The translations under genes and the position numbers were made by a program. 64,000 bases of DNA from Siphonobacter sp048595215 (lineage in GTDB: Bacteria; Bacteroidota; Bacteroidia; Cytophagales; Spirosomataceae), in assembly GCF_048595215.1 (NCBI RefSeq), contig NZ_JBMDWJ010000320.1, positions 1 to 64,000 of the forward strand, in the 5' to 3' direction. The notes below the pieces were generated by a model. The model saw nothing but the letters and a program-made list of their open reading frames with translations, did no database searches and had not been told where the DNA came from. Shown piece after piece: positions 25,491-34,107 of the stretch (its first letter is position 1; every line of letters starts with the position of its first letter).

Positions 25491-25925
25491 TATTTGCCCA
25501 GACCGAGTTTGGTTCCGTAGGCACGGCCGACTAGTAGTCATTGAGTCTTCCAGGCTGGACCTCTCCACGCCTGACCATTCCATGGCGGTGACCGCCCGCT
25601 CTAGGCCACCGCATTGCGGCTATCGTAGGTCGTTCCGTTACCCCCATGGAATGGCTTATGGGCGGACGGGGTTTTCTTCTTCCAGTAATAGTTGATGTCG
25701 GTTGGTTAATAGTCGGTAGTAGTTAAAATAGAAGTGAAAACCATCAAAGACGGCATAAAATCGGATCTCGTCCTATCGCGAAAAGCCGTCTACCATTCGA
25801 TGGTAGCTCCCTCAGCAATGCGGTAGGCTGAGCAAAAGGAAGTCAGCGGTGTTCGCGATATGGACTAAATGACCAGCCTTCTCTCAGGGACGAAATGGGT
25901 CTTCGTATAAAACTATTCTTATCAG
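25491..25925. repeat. Structured dispersed intergenic element, copy 1
   Basis: This ~435-base gene-free stretch shares ordered blocks with 30470-30835. Shared blocks include tagtag(t/c)cattgag, ccaccgc(a/g)ttgcggctatc, taggtc(g/a)ttccgtt, cgtcctatcgc, gcaatgcggt and gttcgcgata(t/c)ggac. Between them are hairpins whose stems differ from those of copy 2: ccattccatgg (25575-25585) pairs with ccatggaatgg (25644-25654), agacggc (25748-25754) with gccgtct (25784-25790), and ctcagc with gctgag (25811-25831). The end block gcgatatggac is also nearly complementary to cgtcctatcgc. It lies just upstream of paoA. No reading frame is convincing. Confidence 0.7.
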
Positions 25926-26153
25926 TCGTATGGAAATGATACACCTATGTTTATTCATATAGATTAAAAAACTCTGCCATTCAGAAATTTTCGGGCTTTT
26001 TCGAAGGGTAGCCTCTTCAATCATAGGGAAAACCAAGTAAAACGAATCACAGATGCCCTGCCAGCACTTCATTTTAACCTTTGATCGCTTATTGCAATAA
26101 AAACCTGCGTTTTTCGCTTACTTTAAGGGTTTGATTTCCATTCTATTCACTTC

Positions 26154-27647
26154 ATGAAAAAACTGCTTACGTTGTTGGCTTTGAGTCCGCTGGCTTTCGC
26201 TCAGGCTCAGAATCCAACGAAATTCGCCGAGACCATCAAGGCGGAAGATCTTAAAAAACACCTCTCGTACCTGGCTTCCGATGAACTGGAAGGTCGCGGT
26301 ACCGGAACACCCGGCCAGCACAAAGCGGCTGAATACATTGCCAATCACTTCAAAAGCCTGGGTTTAAAGGGCATTGGTCCCGGCGGGAGCTACCTGCAAC
26401 CCGTTGAGCTGGTTGAACTGGGTTGGGGTGATGTGTACCTGAAGGCCCCCAGCGGTACGAAAGAATTACTGAAAGATTTCTACGTAACGGGGTCAGGAAA
26501 TTTCTCCAAAGAGGAGACCCTGGATATCGTACTGGTCGGTTACGGAACGGATGAAGACCTGAATGGGCTGAACCTGGATGGCAAAGCCGCGTTGTTACTC
26601 GCCGCTGAACCCCGTAACGCCGAAGCCACTCGTAAGAAAATGGCCGTGTTAAAGGAAAAAGGGGTGCGTTGTGTGCTGACCATTGCTCCGGGAGCTGATG
26701 AACAAACCGACAAGCTTTACGGTCGGATGAGGGCGTACTCTCCCCGGATGAATCGCCTGACGTTCAAGGATGAAAAACGTCCGGAATCTACGCTGTTATC
26801 CGTACAGGTAAAGCAGGGACTGGCGAAGGAAATGCTGGGTCTTGATGATACGCAACTCGCGGATTTGATAGCCGGGAAGACGAAACCCACTGATCTCAAG
26901 AAAACCCTGACGCTGAAGGCTGAAGAGAAACAGACGCCTATCGAAACGTCGAACGTTGTTGGGTTTCTGGAAGGTACGGACAAGAAAAACGAAGTACTCG
27001 TGGTAACGGCTCACTACGATCACATCGGTATCTCGCCCGATGGGCAGATCAACAACGGAGCCAATGACGACGGTTCGGGTACGGTTGGCGTGATGGAATT
27101 GGCGGAGGCCTTCTCCAAAGCGGCCAAAGCGGGTAATCGTCCGCGTCGCAGCATTTTGTTCATGACCGTAACGGGTGAAGAAAAAGGGCTGCTGGGTTCG
27201 GAATACTACGTAAACCACCCCCTGATTCCGCTGGAAAATACCATTGCCGATTTAAACATCGACATGATTGGCCGGGTGGATAAAGCCCACGAAGGCAAAC
27301 CGGATTACATCTACGTGATTGGCTCCGATAAGCTGTCTTCGGAACTGCACGCCATCAATGAAGAAGCGAACAAGAAATACATCAAGATGGATCTGGACTA
27401 TACGTTCAACGACCCGAACGATGTAAACCGTTTCTATTACCGCTCGGACCACTACAACTTTGCGGCTAAGAAAATCCCCATCATTTTCTACTTCAACGGG
27501 GTACACGATGATTACCACCGTCCAACGGATGATGTGGAGAAAATCCAATTCGATAAGGCTGAAAAAACGGCCCGTCTGGTCTTCTATACGGCCTGGGAAT
27601 TGGTGAATCGGGATAAGCGTATTGTCGTTGATTCCAATAAACCCTAA
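26154..27647 (+). CDS. M28 family metallopeptidase with PA domain
   Basis: The protein is 497 residues with a signal peptide (MKKLLTLLALSPLAFAQAQ) and SDELEGRGTGTPGQHKAAEY (~45-64), typical of secreted M28 aminopeptidases. A protease-associated insert covers about 110-250. The five zinc ligands are in VTAHYDHIG (~283-291), NGANDDGSGTVGVMELA (~299-315), TGEEKGLLGSEYY (~342-354), LNIDMIGRV (~367-375) and HDDYHRPTDD (~455-464). It would remove N-terminal residues from peptides in the periplasm or outside. It is monocistronic, flanked by the two copies of the structured element, with a strong terminator. Confidence 0.93.
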   Translation: MKKLLTLLALSPLAFAQAQNPTKFAETIKAEDLKKHLSYLASDELEGRGTGTPGQHKAAEYIANHFKSLGLKGIGPGGSYLQPVELVELGWGDVYLKAPSGTKELLKDFYVTGSGNFSKEETLDIVLVGYGTDEDLNGLNLDGKAALLLAAEPRNAEATRKKMAVLKEKGVRCVLTIAPGADEQTDKLYGRMRAYSPRMNRLTFKDEKRPESTLLSVQVKQGLAKEMLGLDDTQLADLIAGKTKPTDLKKTLTLKAEEKQTPIETSNVVGFLEGTDKKNEVLVVTAHYDHIGISPDGQINNGANDDGSGTVGVMELAEAFSKAAKAGNRPRRSILFMTVTGEEKGLLGSEYYVNHPLIPLENTIADLNIDMIGRVDKAHEGKPDYIYVIGSDKLSSELHAINEEANKKYIKMDLDYTFNDPNDVNRFYYRSDHYNFAAKKIPIIFYFNGVHDDYHRPTDDVEKIQFDKAEKTARLVFYTAWELVNRDKRIVVDSNKP

Positions 27648-27661
27648 GATTTTTAGAAAGC

Positions 27662-27701
27662 AAAAAAGCCCTGGTTACTGCTAGTAATCAGGGCTTTTTT
27701 T
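27662..27701 (+). terminator. Terminator after the M28 peptidase gene
   Basis: A long hairpin joins aaaaaagccctggttact and agtaatcagggctttttt (one G-T pair), with a 3-base loop and a T run. It would work in both directions. Confidence 0.85.
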
Positions 27702-27702
27702 A

Positions 27703-28032
27703 TGATTACTAGAGTAGTGAAGCTTGAATAATGGATAGGAGCGTAAGTGAAACGATAATTTAAAAGCCTAGGATGCAATTAAGAATTTCAAAGAAATGAC
27801 TGGTTTTAAATTCGGAAGAACAAAAACAGGTTGAAGGCGAACTAGTAGTTGTTAGTTGTCTAAGCTGCGACATTGACAAATGTCAAAAGGAAAAGAGCAA
27901 CAAGCAATACCCACAAATGGGTAATAATTGATTTAGTGATCGGAAAAACGAATAATAAAGTTGTATGCTTTTCTAAAAAGTTTTTTAGCCTGAAATGGGC
28001 AGGGCGACTGCGGAGGAAAGAATAGTAGCATG
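27703..28032. other. Intergenic stretch without recognisable gene
   Basis: This 330-base AT-rich region between two convergent units holds two small palindromes (gacattgacaaatgtc near 27870 and tacccacaaatgggta near 27909). I see no reading frame with family features, no promoter pair and no match to the neighbouring repeat family. Confidence 0.5.
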
Positions 28033-28064
28033 AAAAAAGGCCAGCCTTTCGGCTGACCTTTTTT
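28033..28064 (-). terminator. Terminator of the GH3 gene and the PUL operon
   Basis: A 14-bp hairpin joins aaaaaaggccagcc and ggctgacctttttt (one mismatch) with a tttc loop. It lies 16 bases after the GH3 stop on the reverse strand. Confidence 0.85.
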
Positions 28065-28079
28065 ATACGGCGGCAGGTT

Positions 28080-30362
28080 TTATTTAGTCCACTGCACGTT
28101 CGCCGTTTTTACTTCGCTGGAATTGGTACCGATCTGAATACCAAACTCGCCCCCTTCCCAGTCGTATTTTAAATCCGTATTATAAAATTTGAGCTGTTCG
28201 GGTGTAATACGGAAGGTGACTTCCTTACTCTCACCGGGTTTCAGAGTGATCTTCTGGAATCCTTTCAGGTCTTTCACCGAACGCGTTACACTCGCCACCG
28301 GATCGCTGATGTAGAGCTGAACGACTTCTTCGCCCGCGTACGTACCCGTGTTTTTTACGGTTACACTAGCCTGTAAGGTCTGATTACCCTTCAGGCTGGT
28401 CTGACTGAGTTTGACCTCGCCGTAACTGAACGTGGTATAACTTAAACCGTACCCGAAGGGAAATAACGGATCATTGGGTACGTCGAGGTAACGGGATTTG
28501 AATTTGTCCAATAACACGCCTTCGTAGGGACGACCCGTATTCTTGTGATTGTAGTAAATGGGAATCTGACCAACGTTGCGGGGGAAGGTAGCCGTCAGTT
28601 TTCCGGCAGGATTGTAGTTGCCAAACAGAACATCTGCGATGGCATTGCCCGATTCGCTACCGCCAAACCAGGCTTCGAGCATGGCATCGGCGTTATCGTT
28701 TTCCCAGGTAAGCGTCAATGGACGACCGCTCATCAGTACGAGTACCAGCGGTTTACCCGTTTTTTTCAGTGCTTTCAGTAAGTCTTTCTGATTTTCGGGA
28801 ATACCAATATCCGAACGACTCGAAGCTTCGCCCGACATTTCCTGAGCTTCGCCTACAACGGCCACAATCACGTCTGATTGCTGAGCCACCTTTACGGCTT
28901 CCTCGATCATCGCTTCAGGCGAACGGGGGTCTACGTCTACAAGGCCGTTTTGAGCGTTCAATCGCTGAATCAGCAGTGTATCCGTCGTGAAGTTGGCTCC
29001 TTTGGCGTAATTGATTTTTACATCACTACCCGCTACATTCTTAATGCCTTCCGCCACGGTCACGGCTTTTTTCCAGTCGCCAGCAATATTCCACGTACCC
29101 AGCATATTCTTGCGATCATCCGCCAGGGGGCCAATCAGAGCAATGCTGCCGCTTTTTTTCAGGGGTAAGGTCTGATTCGCATTTTTTAGTAATACGTGAC
29201 TACGGGCAGCCAGATCGCGAGCAAAGGCCCGGTTCTCGGGCGTCAGAATTTCTTTCGCCGGACGCGAATCATCGAGGTACCGATACGGATCGTCAAACAA
29301 ACCCAACTTGTACTTCGCTTCCAGAATCCGGCGGCAGGCCTGATCGATTTCTTTTTGGGTGATCTTGCCTTCGTTCAGCGATTGTTTGAGCGTTGTTAGA
29401 AAGCCTTCGCCCACCATATCCATGTCGGTACCAGCTTTTAAAGCCAGAGCCGAAACCTGTTTCAAATCCCCCAGACCGTGGGCAATCATTTCGTTAATGG
29501 CCGTGTAGTCGGTTACCACCAGGCCTTTGAAGCCCCATTGGTTGCGTAACAAATCGGTTGCGAGCCATTTATTGGCCGTTGCCGGTACTGCGTCGATTTC
29601 ATTGAAGGAAGTCATCACACTGCCTACGCCCGCGTCGATAGCGGCTTTGTACGGCGGCAAGTAATACTCAAACATTTTGATACGGCTCATGTCCACCGTA
29701 TTGTAATCACGGCCCGCTTCAGCCGCTCCGTACAGGGCAAAGTGTTTGACGCAGGCGAGAACCGTATTCGTTTCCTTAAAAAAGCTGGTACCCTGATAGC
29801 CGCGAATCATAGCTTTGGCAATGAGTGAACCCAGGTAGGGGTCTTCCCCGGAACTTTCGGAAATCCGGCCCCAGCGGGGATCACGGGCAATATCGACCAT
29901 GGGTGAGAACACCCAGTTTAGCCCATCTGCGGTAGCTTCGGTCGCGGCAATGCGGGCACTTTTCTCAATGCGTTCGAGATCCCAGGTAGACGAAATGCCG
30001 AGGGGAATGGGAAAGCTGGTTTTGTGTCCGTGAATGACGTCGAGTCCGAACAGCAGAGGAATGTGCAGCCGGGAATTTTTTACGGCCAGTTCCTGAGGCT
30101 TGCGTACCAGCGTCGGATCATAAATGCCGAATAAGCCGCCGACTTTCCCCGCTTTAATATTGGCTTCGACGTTTTGAGAAACCGTAGCTCCCGTCGCCGT
30201 AAATCCGCCCGGTGTCACCAGATTGAGCTGACCGATTTTTTCATCAATCGTCATCTGGCCCATGAGCTTGGTGACGAAGGTATTCATTTTTGCCTCCGGC
30301 GTCTGAGCCTGTACCTGAAGTTGGAACAGACCCGCCAGAAGCAGAAGAGATGTCTTTTTCAT
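28080..30362 (-). CDS. bglX: Glycoside hydrolase family 3 beta-glucosidase (BglX-like)
   Basis: The protein is 760 residues from the ATG at 30362, which gives a clean signal peptide (MKKTSLLLLAGLFQLQVQAQ); a second ATG 12 bases upstream is possible. The GH3 N-domain has GLDVIHGHKTSFPIPLG (~100-116) and the nucleophile Asp in GLVVTDYTAINEMI (~277-290). The second domain has VVGEAQEMSGEASSRSDIGI with the acid/base Glu. A fibronectin-III-like C-domain follows. It removes terminal beta-linked glucose, probably in the periplasm. As the last gene of the PUL it likely finishes oligosaccharides released by the GH144-like enzyme. A structured repeat separates it from that gene. Confidence 0.93.
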   Translation of the reverse strand: MKKTSLLLLAGLFQLQVQAQTPEAKMNTFVTKLMGQMTIDEKIGQLNLVTPGGFTATGATVSQNVEANIKAGKVGGLFGIYDPTLVRKPQELAVKNSRLHIPLLFGLDVIHGHKTSFPIPLGISSTWDLERIEKSARIAATEATADGLNWVFSPMVDIARDPRWGRISESSGEDPYLGSLIAKAMIRGYQGTSFFKETNTVLACVKHFALYGAAEAGRDYNTVDMSRIKMFEYYLPPYKAAIDAGVGSVMTSFNEIDAVPATANKWLATDLLRNQWGFKGLVVTDYTAINEMIAHGLGDLKQVSALALKAGTDMDMVGEGFLTTLKQSLNEGKITQKEIDQACRRILEAKYKLGLFDDPYRYLDDSRPAKEILTPENRAFARDLAARSHVLLKNANQTLPLKKSGSIALIGPLADDRKNMLGTWNIAGDWKKAVTVAEGIKNVAGSDVKINYAKGANFTTDTLLIQRLNAQNGLVDVDPRSPEAMIEEAVKVAQQSDVIVAVVGEAQEMSGEASSRSDIGIPENQKDLLKALKKTGKPLVLVLMSGRPLTLTWENDNADAMLEAWFGGSESGNAIADVLFGNYNPAGKLTATFPRNVGQIPIYYNHKNTGRPYEGVLLDKFKSRYLDVPNDPLFPFGYGLSYTTFSYGEVKLSQTSLKGNQTLQASVTVKNTGTYAGEEVVQLYISDPVASVTRSVKDLKGFQKITLKPGESKEVTFRITPEQLKFYNTDLKYDWEGGEFGIQIGTNSSEVKTANVQWTK

Positions 30363-30469
30363 GGAATGAATCATTTATTGATTTCTTGCAGAGTCAAACG
30401 GAGCTGGGTCGCGTTAGTAGGGCTTGGGTCCAATCCATGGCGAGAAGGCTTTGCTTTTTAGAGTTTCGT

Positions 30470-30835
30470 TATTCACCTAGACTGGGTTTTGTCCTTCCTA
30501 ATTGGCTGTTTAGTAGCCATTGAGCCTTTCTGCCTGGACCCTGTTTTGTGCCACCGCGTTGCGGCTATCCTAGGTCATTCCGTTGCTCAATGGCGGGAGA
30601 GGTTTTCATCTTCTAACAATAGTTATTGGTTGTTAGAATACGATCCGATAACTGCATGGACGACATAAACCAAACCCCGTCCTATCGCATTCCATGCCGG
30701 GCTCAAGCCGCCTTTTTCATCCGCAATGCGGTGGCCTGAAGCAGGATGAAAAGAGTGGCGTTCGCGATACGGACTAAATGAACAGCCGTGTATTCGGGGC
30801 GAAATACTGATCCTATAATACTGGTTGATTATTAG
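30470..30835. repeat. Structured dispersed intergenic element, copy 2
   Basis: This ~366-base gene-free stretch is homologous to 25491-25925 in block order and loop sequence, but its stems differ: ccattgag (30517-30524) pairs with ctcaatgg (30585-30592), gcatgga (30654-30660) with tccatgc (30690-30696), and ctttttcatcc (30711-30721) with ggatgaaaag (30743-30752). The conserved blocks ccaccgcgttgc and gcaatgcggtgg are also mutually complementary (one G-T). ggctgttta near the start complements the end block taaatgaacagcc. It sits inside the PUL between the GH144-like and GH3 genes, so it is probably transcribed. Confidence 0.7.
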
Positions 30836-30890
30836 CAGATTTTAGCATGGAATCCATATGGACTAAAAACTGCAGATAGGTTACCAACAA

Positions 30891-32495
30891 TTACCGCAAC
30901 ACCAACTTCATCGTTTTCTTCACTGAACCCTGCGTAATCGTTGCTACATATTTTCCTCCGGCAGCGTCGAAGGATTGAGTATGTGTACCGGGTGTTAGCG
31001 TTTTATTATCCACTACTTTAAGGGTCGTACCACTACTGCCCGTGAGTTCAATGGTAACGGGTTGTGTACCGGCCACGGCAAATTCCAGCGGGTATTTACC
31101 CGTATCGCTGTGTCGCATCAGACTCCATTCGCCGGTAGTCGGGTGCGGCTGGTAGGCGTAAAAGCCCGTCGGGTAGGAGGGGTTCTCAATGCCCATTTTC
31201 TTCAGTCCCGTCTGAATTTCAGTAATGCGTTCGCCCACTTTCCAGATCAGGCCCGTTCGGTAATTTTCCATCATCACGACAATCGGCCCCTGGTCAATGG
31301 CCAGATACTGATTGGAATACCAGTTTTTCGACGCGTTATAGGCATCGTAAAAACCATATTCACCAAACAGACGATTGCCGTGTTTCAGATATAAATACCG
31401 CAGAGCCTGCCAGGATTCGTAAGGCGTATACGGGAAAGCCGACAAAGCCGCCGTGGGCGTAATCGTACCGTTATCATTGGTGGGCGAGTGAGCGTCGTAG
31501 AAATTGTAATCGTCGCTGGCGGTTAGGCCCCAGTTTTCTTCGGAATACCCGTACGCTTTGGGAGCTTTTTCGGCACAGTACGCCCAGTTAATCAGCGTAT
31601 GGGCCTGATTCATCTGCCAATAGTTCGTATGCTGATCCTGCATCCGTCGCGGGTCCATACTCAGATACGAGTAATGGCTGAAGAAGAGCGGACCGCCGTA
31701 GGGGAAGCCAATGTCGAGCTTATAACCCATGTACTTGTTGCCATTGGTAAAGTGATTCGACTGTTTCCACGTGTTTTCATAGACCTGCGGCGTAATAGCG
31801 TGCGTGGGCGAACCCAGAGCCAGCACGTACGTAATCAAACATTCGTTGTAGCCTTCAATGGGCATATTCATGTCCCAGTTGTATTGCTTCGACCAGTGCC
31901 AGCGAAGTTTGCCAGCGTGCACGTACCAATCCCATTCGATAGTTTCGTAGAGTTTGGTAATTTGGTTGCGAAGTTTCTTTTCAGCGGCGTTCGTACCGTT
32001 GAAGTATTCACGGGCAACGAGTAAGCCATTGGCCAGAAAAGCCGTTTCCACCAGATCACCACCATTATCTTTTTGCCCAAAAGGAACCACGCGGCCCGTG
32101 TTGCCATCAATCCAGTGTGACCAGGCTCCGTGGAAGCGGTCGGCTTTCTCCAGAAAATCGGCTATTTTTTGTACACGGGCTACGGCGGCCTCGCGGGTAA
32201 TCCACTGCCGTTCGGCGGCTACGACCATACCCATCAGGCCAAAACCCGTACCGCCCGTCGTGACGATATTAGGCGTGGCTGTACGTTCGGCAGCCATGCC
32301 CGAAATGGGATGCCCGAAATCCCAGAAGTAACGGAACGTAGCTTTTTGTACAACGTCCATGTATTCGCTCTTCTCGGAAGGCAGCGTTTCTGTATCTGTA
32401 GTTTTAGAATGAGTAGTCGGGACGGACTTGGTACAGGAAACAAACGTCAATGTACAAGCCATGACGCCCGTCAGAAGCGTGGAGTATATTCTCAT
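30891..32495 (-). CDS. GH144-like (glycoamylase-fold) glucanase, lipoprotein
   Basis: The protein is 534 residues from the ATG at 32495 (MRIYSTLLTGVMACTLTFVS then C, a lipobox). The (alpha/alpha)6 barrel has the family marks FRYFWDFGHPISGMAAERT (~53-71), GGTGFGLMGMVVAAER (~79-94), WDMNMPIEGYNECLITYVLA (~209-228) and GLTASDDYNFYDAHSP (~318-333). The closest family known to me is GH144 endo-beta-1,2-glucanase (Pfam Glycoamylase). The last ~65 residues (GTHTQSFDAAGGKYVATITQ and onward) look like a type IX secretion or FlgD-like C-terminal domain, odd for a lipoprotein. It lies between SusD and GH3. Confidence 0.82.
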   Translation of the reverse strand: MRIYSTLLTGVMACTLTFVSCTKSVPTTHSKTTDTETLPSEKSEYMDVVQKATFRYFWDFGHPISGMAAERTATPNIVTTGGTGFGLMGMVVAAERQWITREAAVARVQKIADFLEKADRFHGAWSHWIDGNTGRVVPFGQKDNGGDLVETAFLANGLLVAREYFNGTNAAEKKLRNQITKLYETIEWDWYVHAGKLRWHWSKQYNWDMNMPIEGYNECLITYVLALGSPTHAITPQVYENTWKQSNHFTNGNKYMGYKLDIGFPYGGPLFFSHYSYLSMDPRRMQDQHTNYWQMNQAHTLINWAYCAEKAPKAYGYSEENWGLTASDDYNFYDAHSPTNDNGTITPTAALSAFPYTPYESWQALRYLYLKHGNRLFGEYGFYDAYNASKNWYSNQYLAIDQGPIVVMMENYRTGLIWKVGERITEIQTGLKKMGIENPSYPTGFYAYQPHPTTGEWSLMRHSDTGKYPLEFAVAGTQPVTIELTGSSGTTLKVVDNKTLTPGTHTQSFDAAGGKYVATITQGSVKKTMKLVLR

Positions 32496-32593
32496 AAAGC
32501 AGAAAGAGTAGGGCGGAAAAGAATACCAAATACACCTTGAAGCGAAAGAGGTAATCAGAAGAACCATTCTTTCTGATTACCTCTCGCCTTGTT

Positions 32594-34057
32594 TTAGTAG
32601 CCAGGGTTTTGTTTTAGCTGACCACCGCTTAAGTCGATTTGCGTCTGCGGAATGGGGAACAGATCGTGTTTAGGGCTTACGTAAGGCAGACCCAAAGCCC
32701 GCAGTACTGTTGCGGCTCGTCCCTGCCGACGCAGGTCAAACATCCGGTCGTGCTCCATCGCTAGTTCAACGCGGCGTTCATTCCAGATTTTCAGGCGTAA
32801 GTCACTCTGAGAGCCTGCTTGTGCCGCTGGCAGTCCGGCCCGTACCCGAACTTTGTTCAGGGAAACCAAGGCATTGCCCGACTGACCCAGTTCGTTAGAG
32901 GCTTCCGCGTGCATCAGCAGTACTTCCGCAAAGCGTAAAATCCGCATGTTTTTGTTCGTTTCCGAATCGTTACCATTGTACGTTTCAGCTACGCGGCTTA
33001 CGTAGGCTTTCTTGTTGTAACGGGGATTGGGAGCCGTAGCTAACACCTGCTGACCATCCCAAAGCACTTCGCCGGGGTACATGATAGTCGCTGCTTTGCG
33101 TTTGTCACCGGGTTCGTACGCTTTTTCCAGATCGGCCGAAGGTGTATTAAAGCCCCAGCCCCACTGACCGCGTACGCCCTGCGTAGCTGAGTAGTTATTG
33201 ATGCCTTTGTTCGGCGTAGTACCCTGAGCCTGTACTTCAAAAATGGATTCGGCGTTGTTTTCACCTACTTCCCGCCAGATCGTCGAGTAATCGTCTACCA
33301 GCGAATATTTGCCACCAGCGATTACTGCATTGGTAAGTTCCAGTACTTTGTCCCATTTCTTCTGGTACATCGAAACTTTCGCTAGCAGAGCCTGAGCTGC
33401 CCCTTTCGTGGCCCGGCCCGTTGCAATACCACCTTTTTCGGGCAGATTGGTTATGGCCGTGTTGAGATCCGCTTCAATTTGGGCATAAATGGCTTCCGCC
33501 GTAGTCCGCGTACGACCCGCTTGTAAGTCGGCTTCGTTCGTTGGATTAGGAACCGTCGTAATCAATGGTACACCCCCGAACGTACGAACCAGGTTGAAGT
33601 AAAAATACGCCCGCAGGAAGGTAGCTTCGCCAATCAGACGGTTTTTGGAGGCTTCGTCAATGGTCAGCGTAGGCAAATACGTCAAAGCTTGGTTAGCCCG
33701 GGCGATGCCCTGATAATTGCCCTGCCAGATGTCATTAAAGGAACCACTGGTTGCCGAGAACGTAAAGCCATCCAATTCATTTTTATCTGAACCTGAATCG
33801 CCCGGATCGCTGCCTTTATCGGCGTCGTCGGAAGCAATACTGGTAATACCGATCCAGGAAAAGGAGTGGATATTCCAGTCGAGCATTTTGTTGTAAATGG
33901 CCGTAACGATACCTTCAGCCGATTTTGGATCGCTGGATAAATAATCGGGCGTAAGCTCGCCCTGAGGAGCTACATCCAGGTAATCTTTACAGGCCACTCC
34001 GCTTAGAGCAAGACCCGTAAAGAGGCCAGCTCTCAGGATATATTTGTTGACTTTCAT
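32594..34057 (-). CDS. susD: SusD/RagB family nutrient-binding outer membrane lipoprotein
   Basis: The protein is 487 residues with a lipoprotein signal (GLALSGVAC, Cys ~23), followed by the SusD start KDYLDVAPQGELTPDYL. TPR-like helices include GEATFLRAYFYFNLVRTFGG (~142-161). The C-terminal RagB motif is present: RILRFAEVLLMHAEASNELG (~372-391), then WNERRVELAMEHDRMFDLRRQGRA (as two parts). SusD proteins cap the SusC channel and bind the glycan at the cell surface. It follows susC after 50 bases and precedes the glucanase gene. Confidence 0.96.
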   Translation of the reverse strand: MKVNKYILRAGLFTGLALSGVACKDYLDVAPQGELTPDYLSSDPKSAEGIVTAIYNKMLDWNIHSFSWIGITSIASDDADKGSDPGDSGSDKNELDGFTFSATSGSFNDIWQGNYQGIARANQALTYLPTLTIDEASKNRLIGEATFLRAYFYFNLVRTFGGVPLITTVPNPTNEADLQAGRTRTTAEAIYAQIEADLNTAITNLPEKGGIATGRATKGAAQALLAKVSMYQKKWDKVLELTNAVIAGGKYSLVDDYSTIWREVGENNAESIFEVQAQGTTPNKGINNYSATQGVRGQWGWGFNTPSADLEKAYEPGDKRKAATIMYPGEVLWDGQQVLATAPNPRYNKKAYVSRVAETYNGNDSETNKNMRILRFAEVLLMHAEASNELGQSGNALVSLNKVRVRAGLPAAQAGSQSDLRLKIWNERRVELAMEHDRMFDLRRQGRAATVLRALGLPYVSPKHDLFPIPQTQIDLSGGQLKQNPGY

Positions 34058-34107
34058 TGGAAATATATGTTTTGAGATGGGGTCAGTCTGACCCGCATCT
34101 TGTCGAA

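Noticed and set aside
25491..30835. Composite transposon bounded by the two structured elements
   Set aside because: The enclosed genes (M28 peptidase and GH3) are ordinary, GH3 belongs to the PUL, and no transposase is present. The element copies are too diverged for a recent event.
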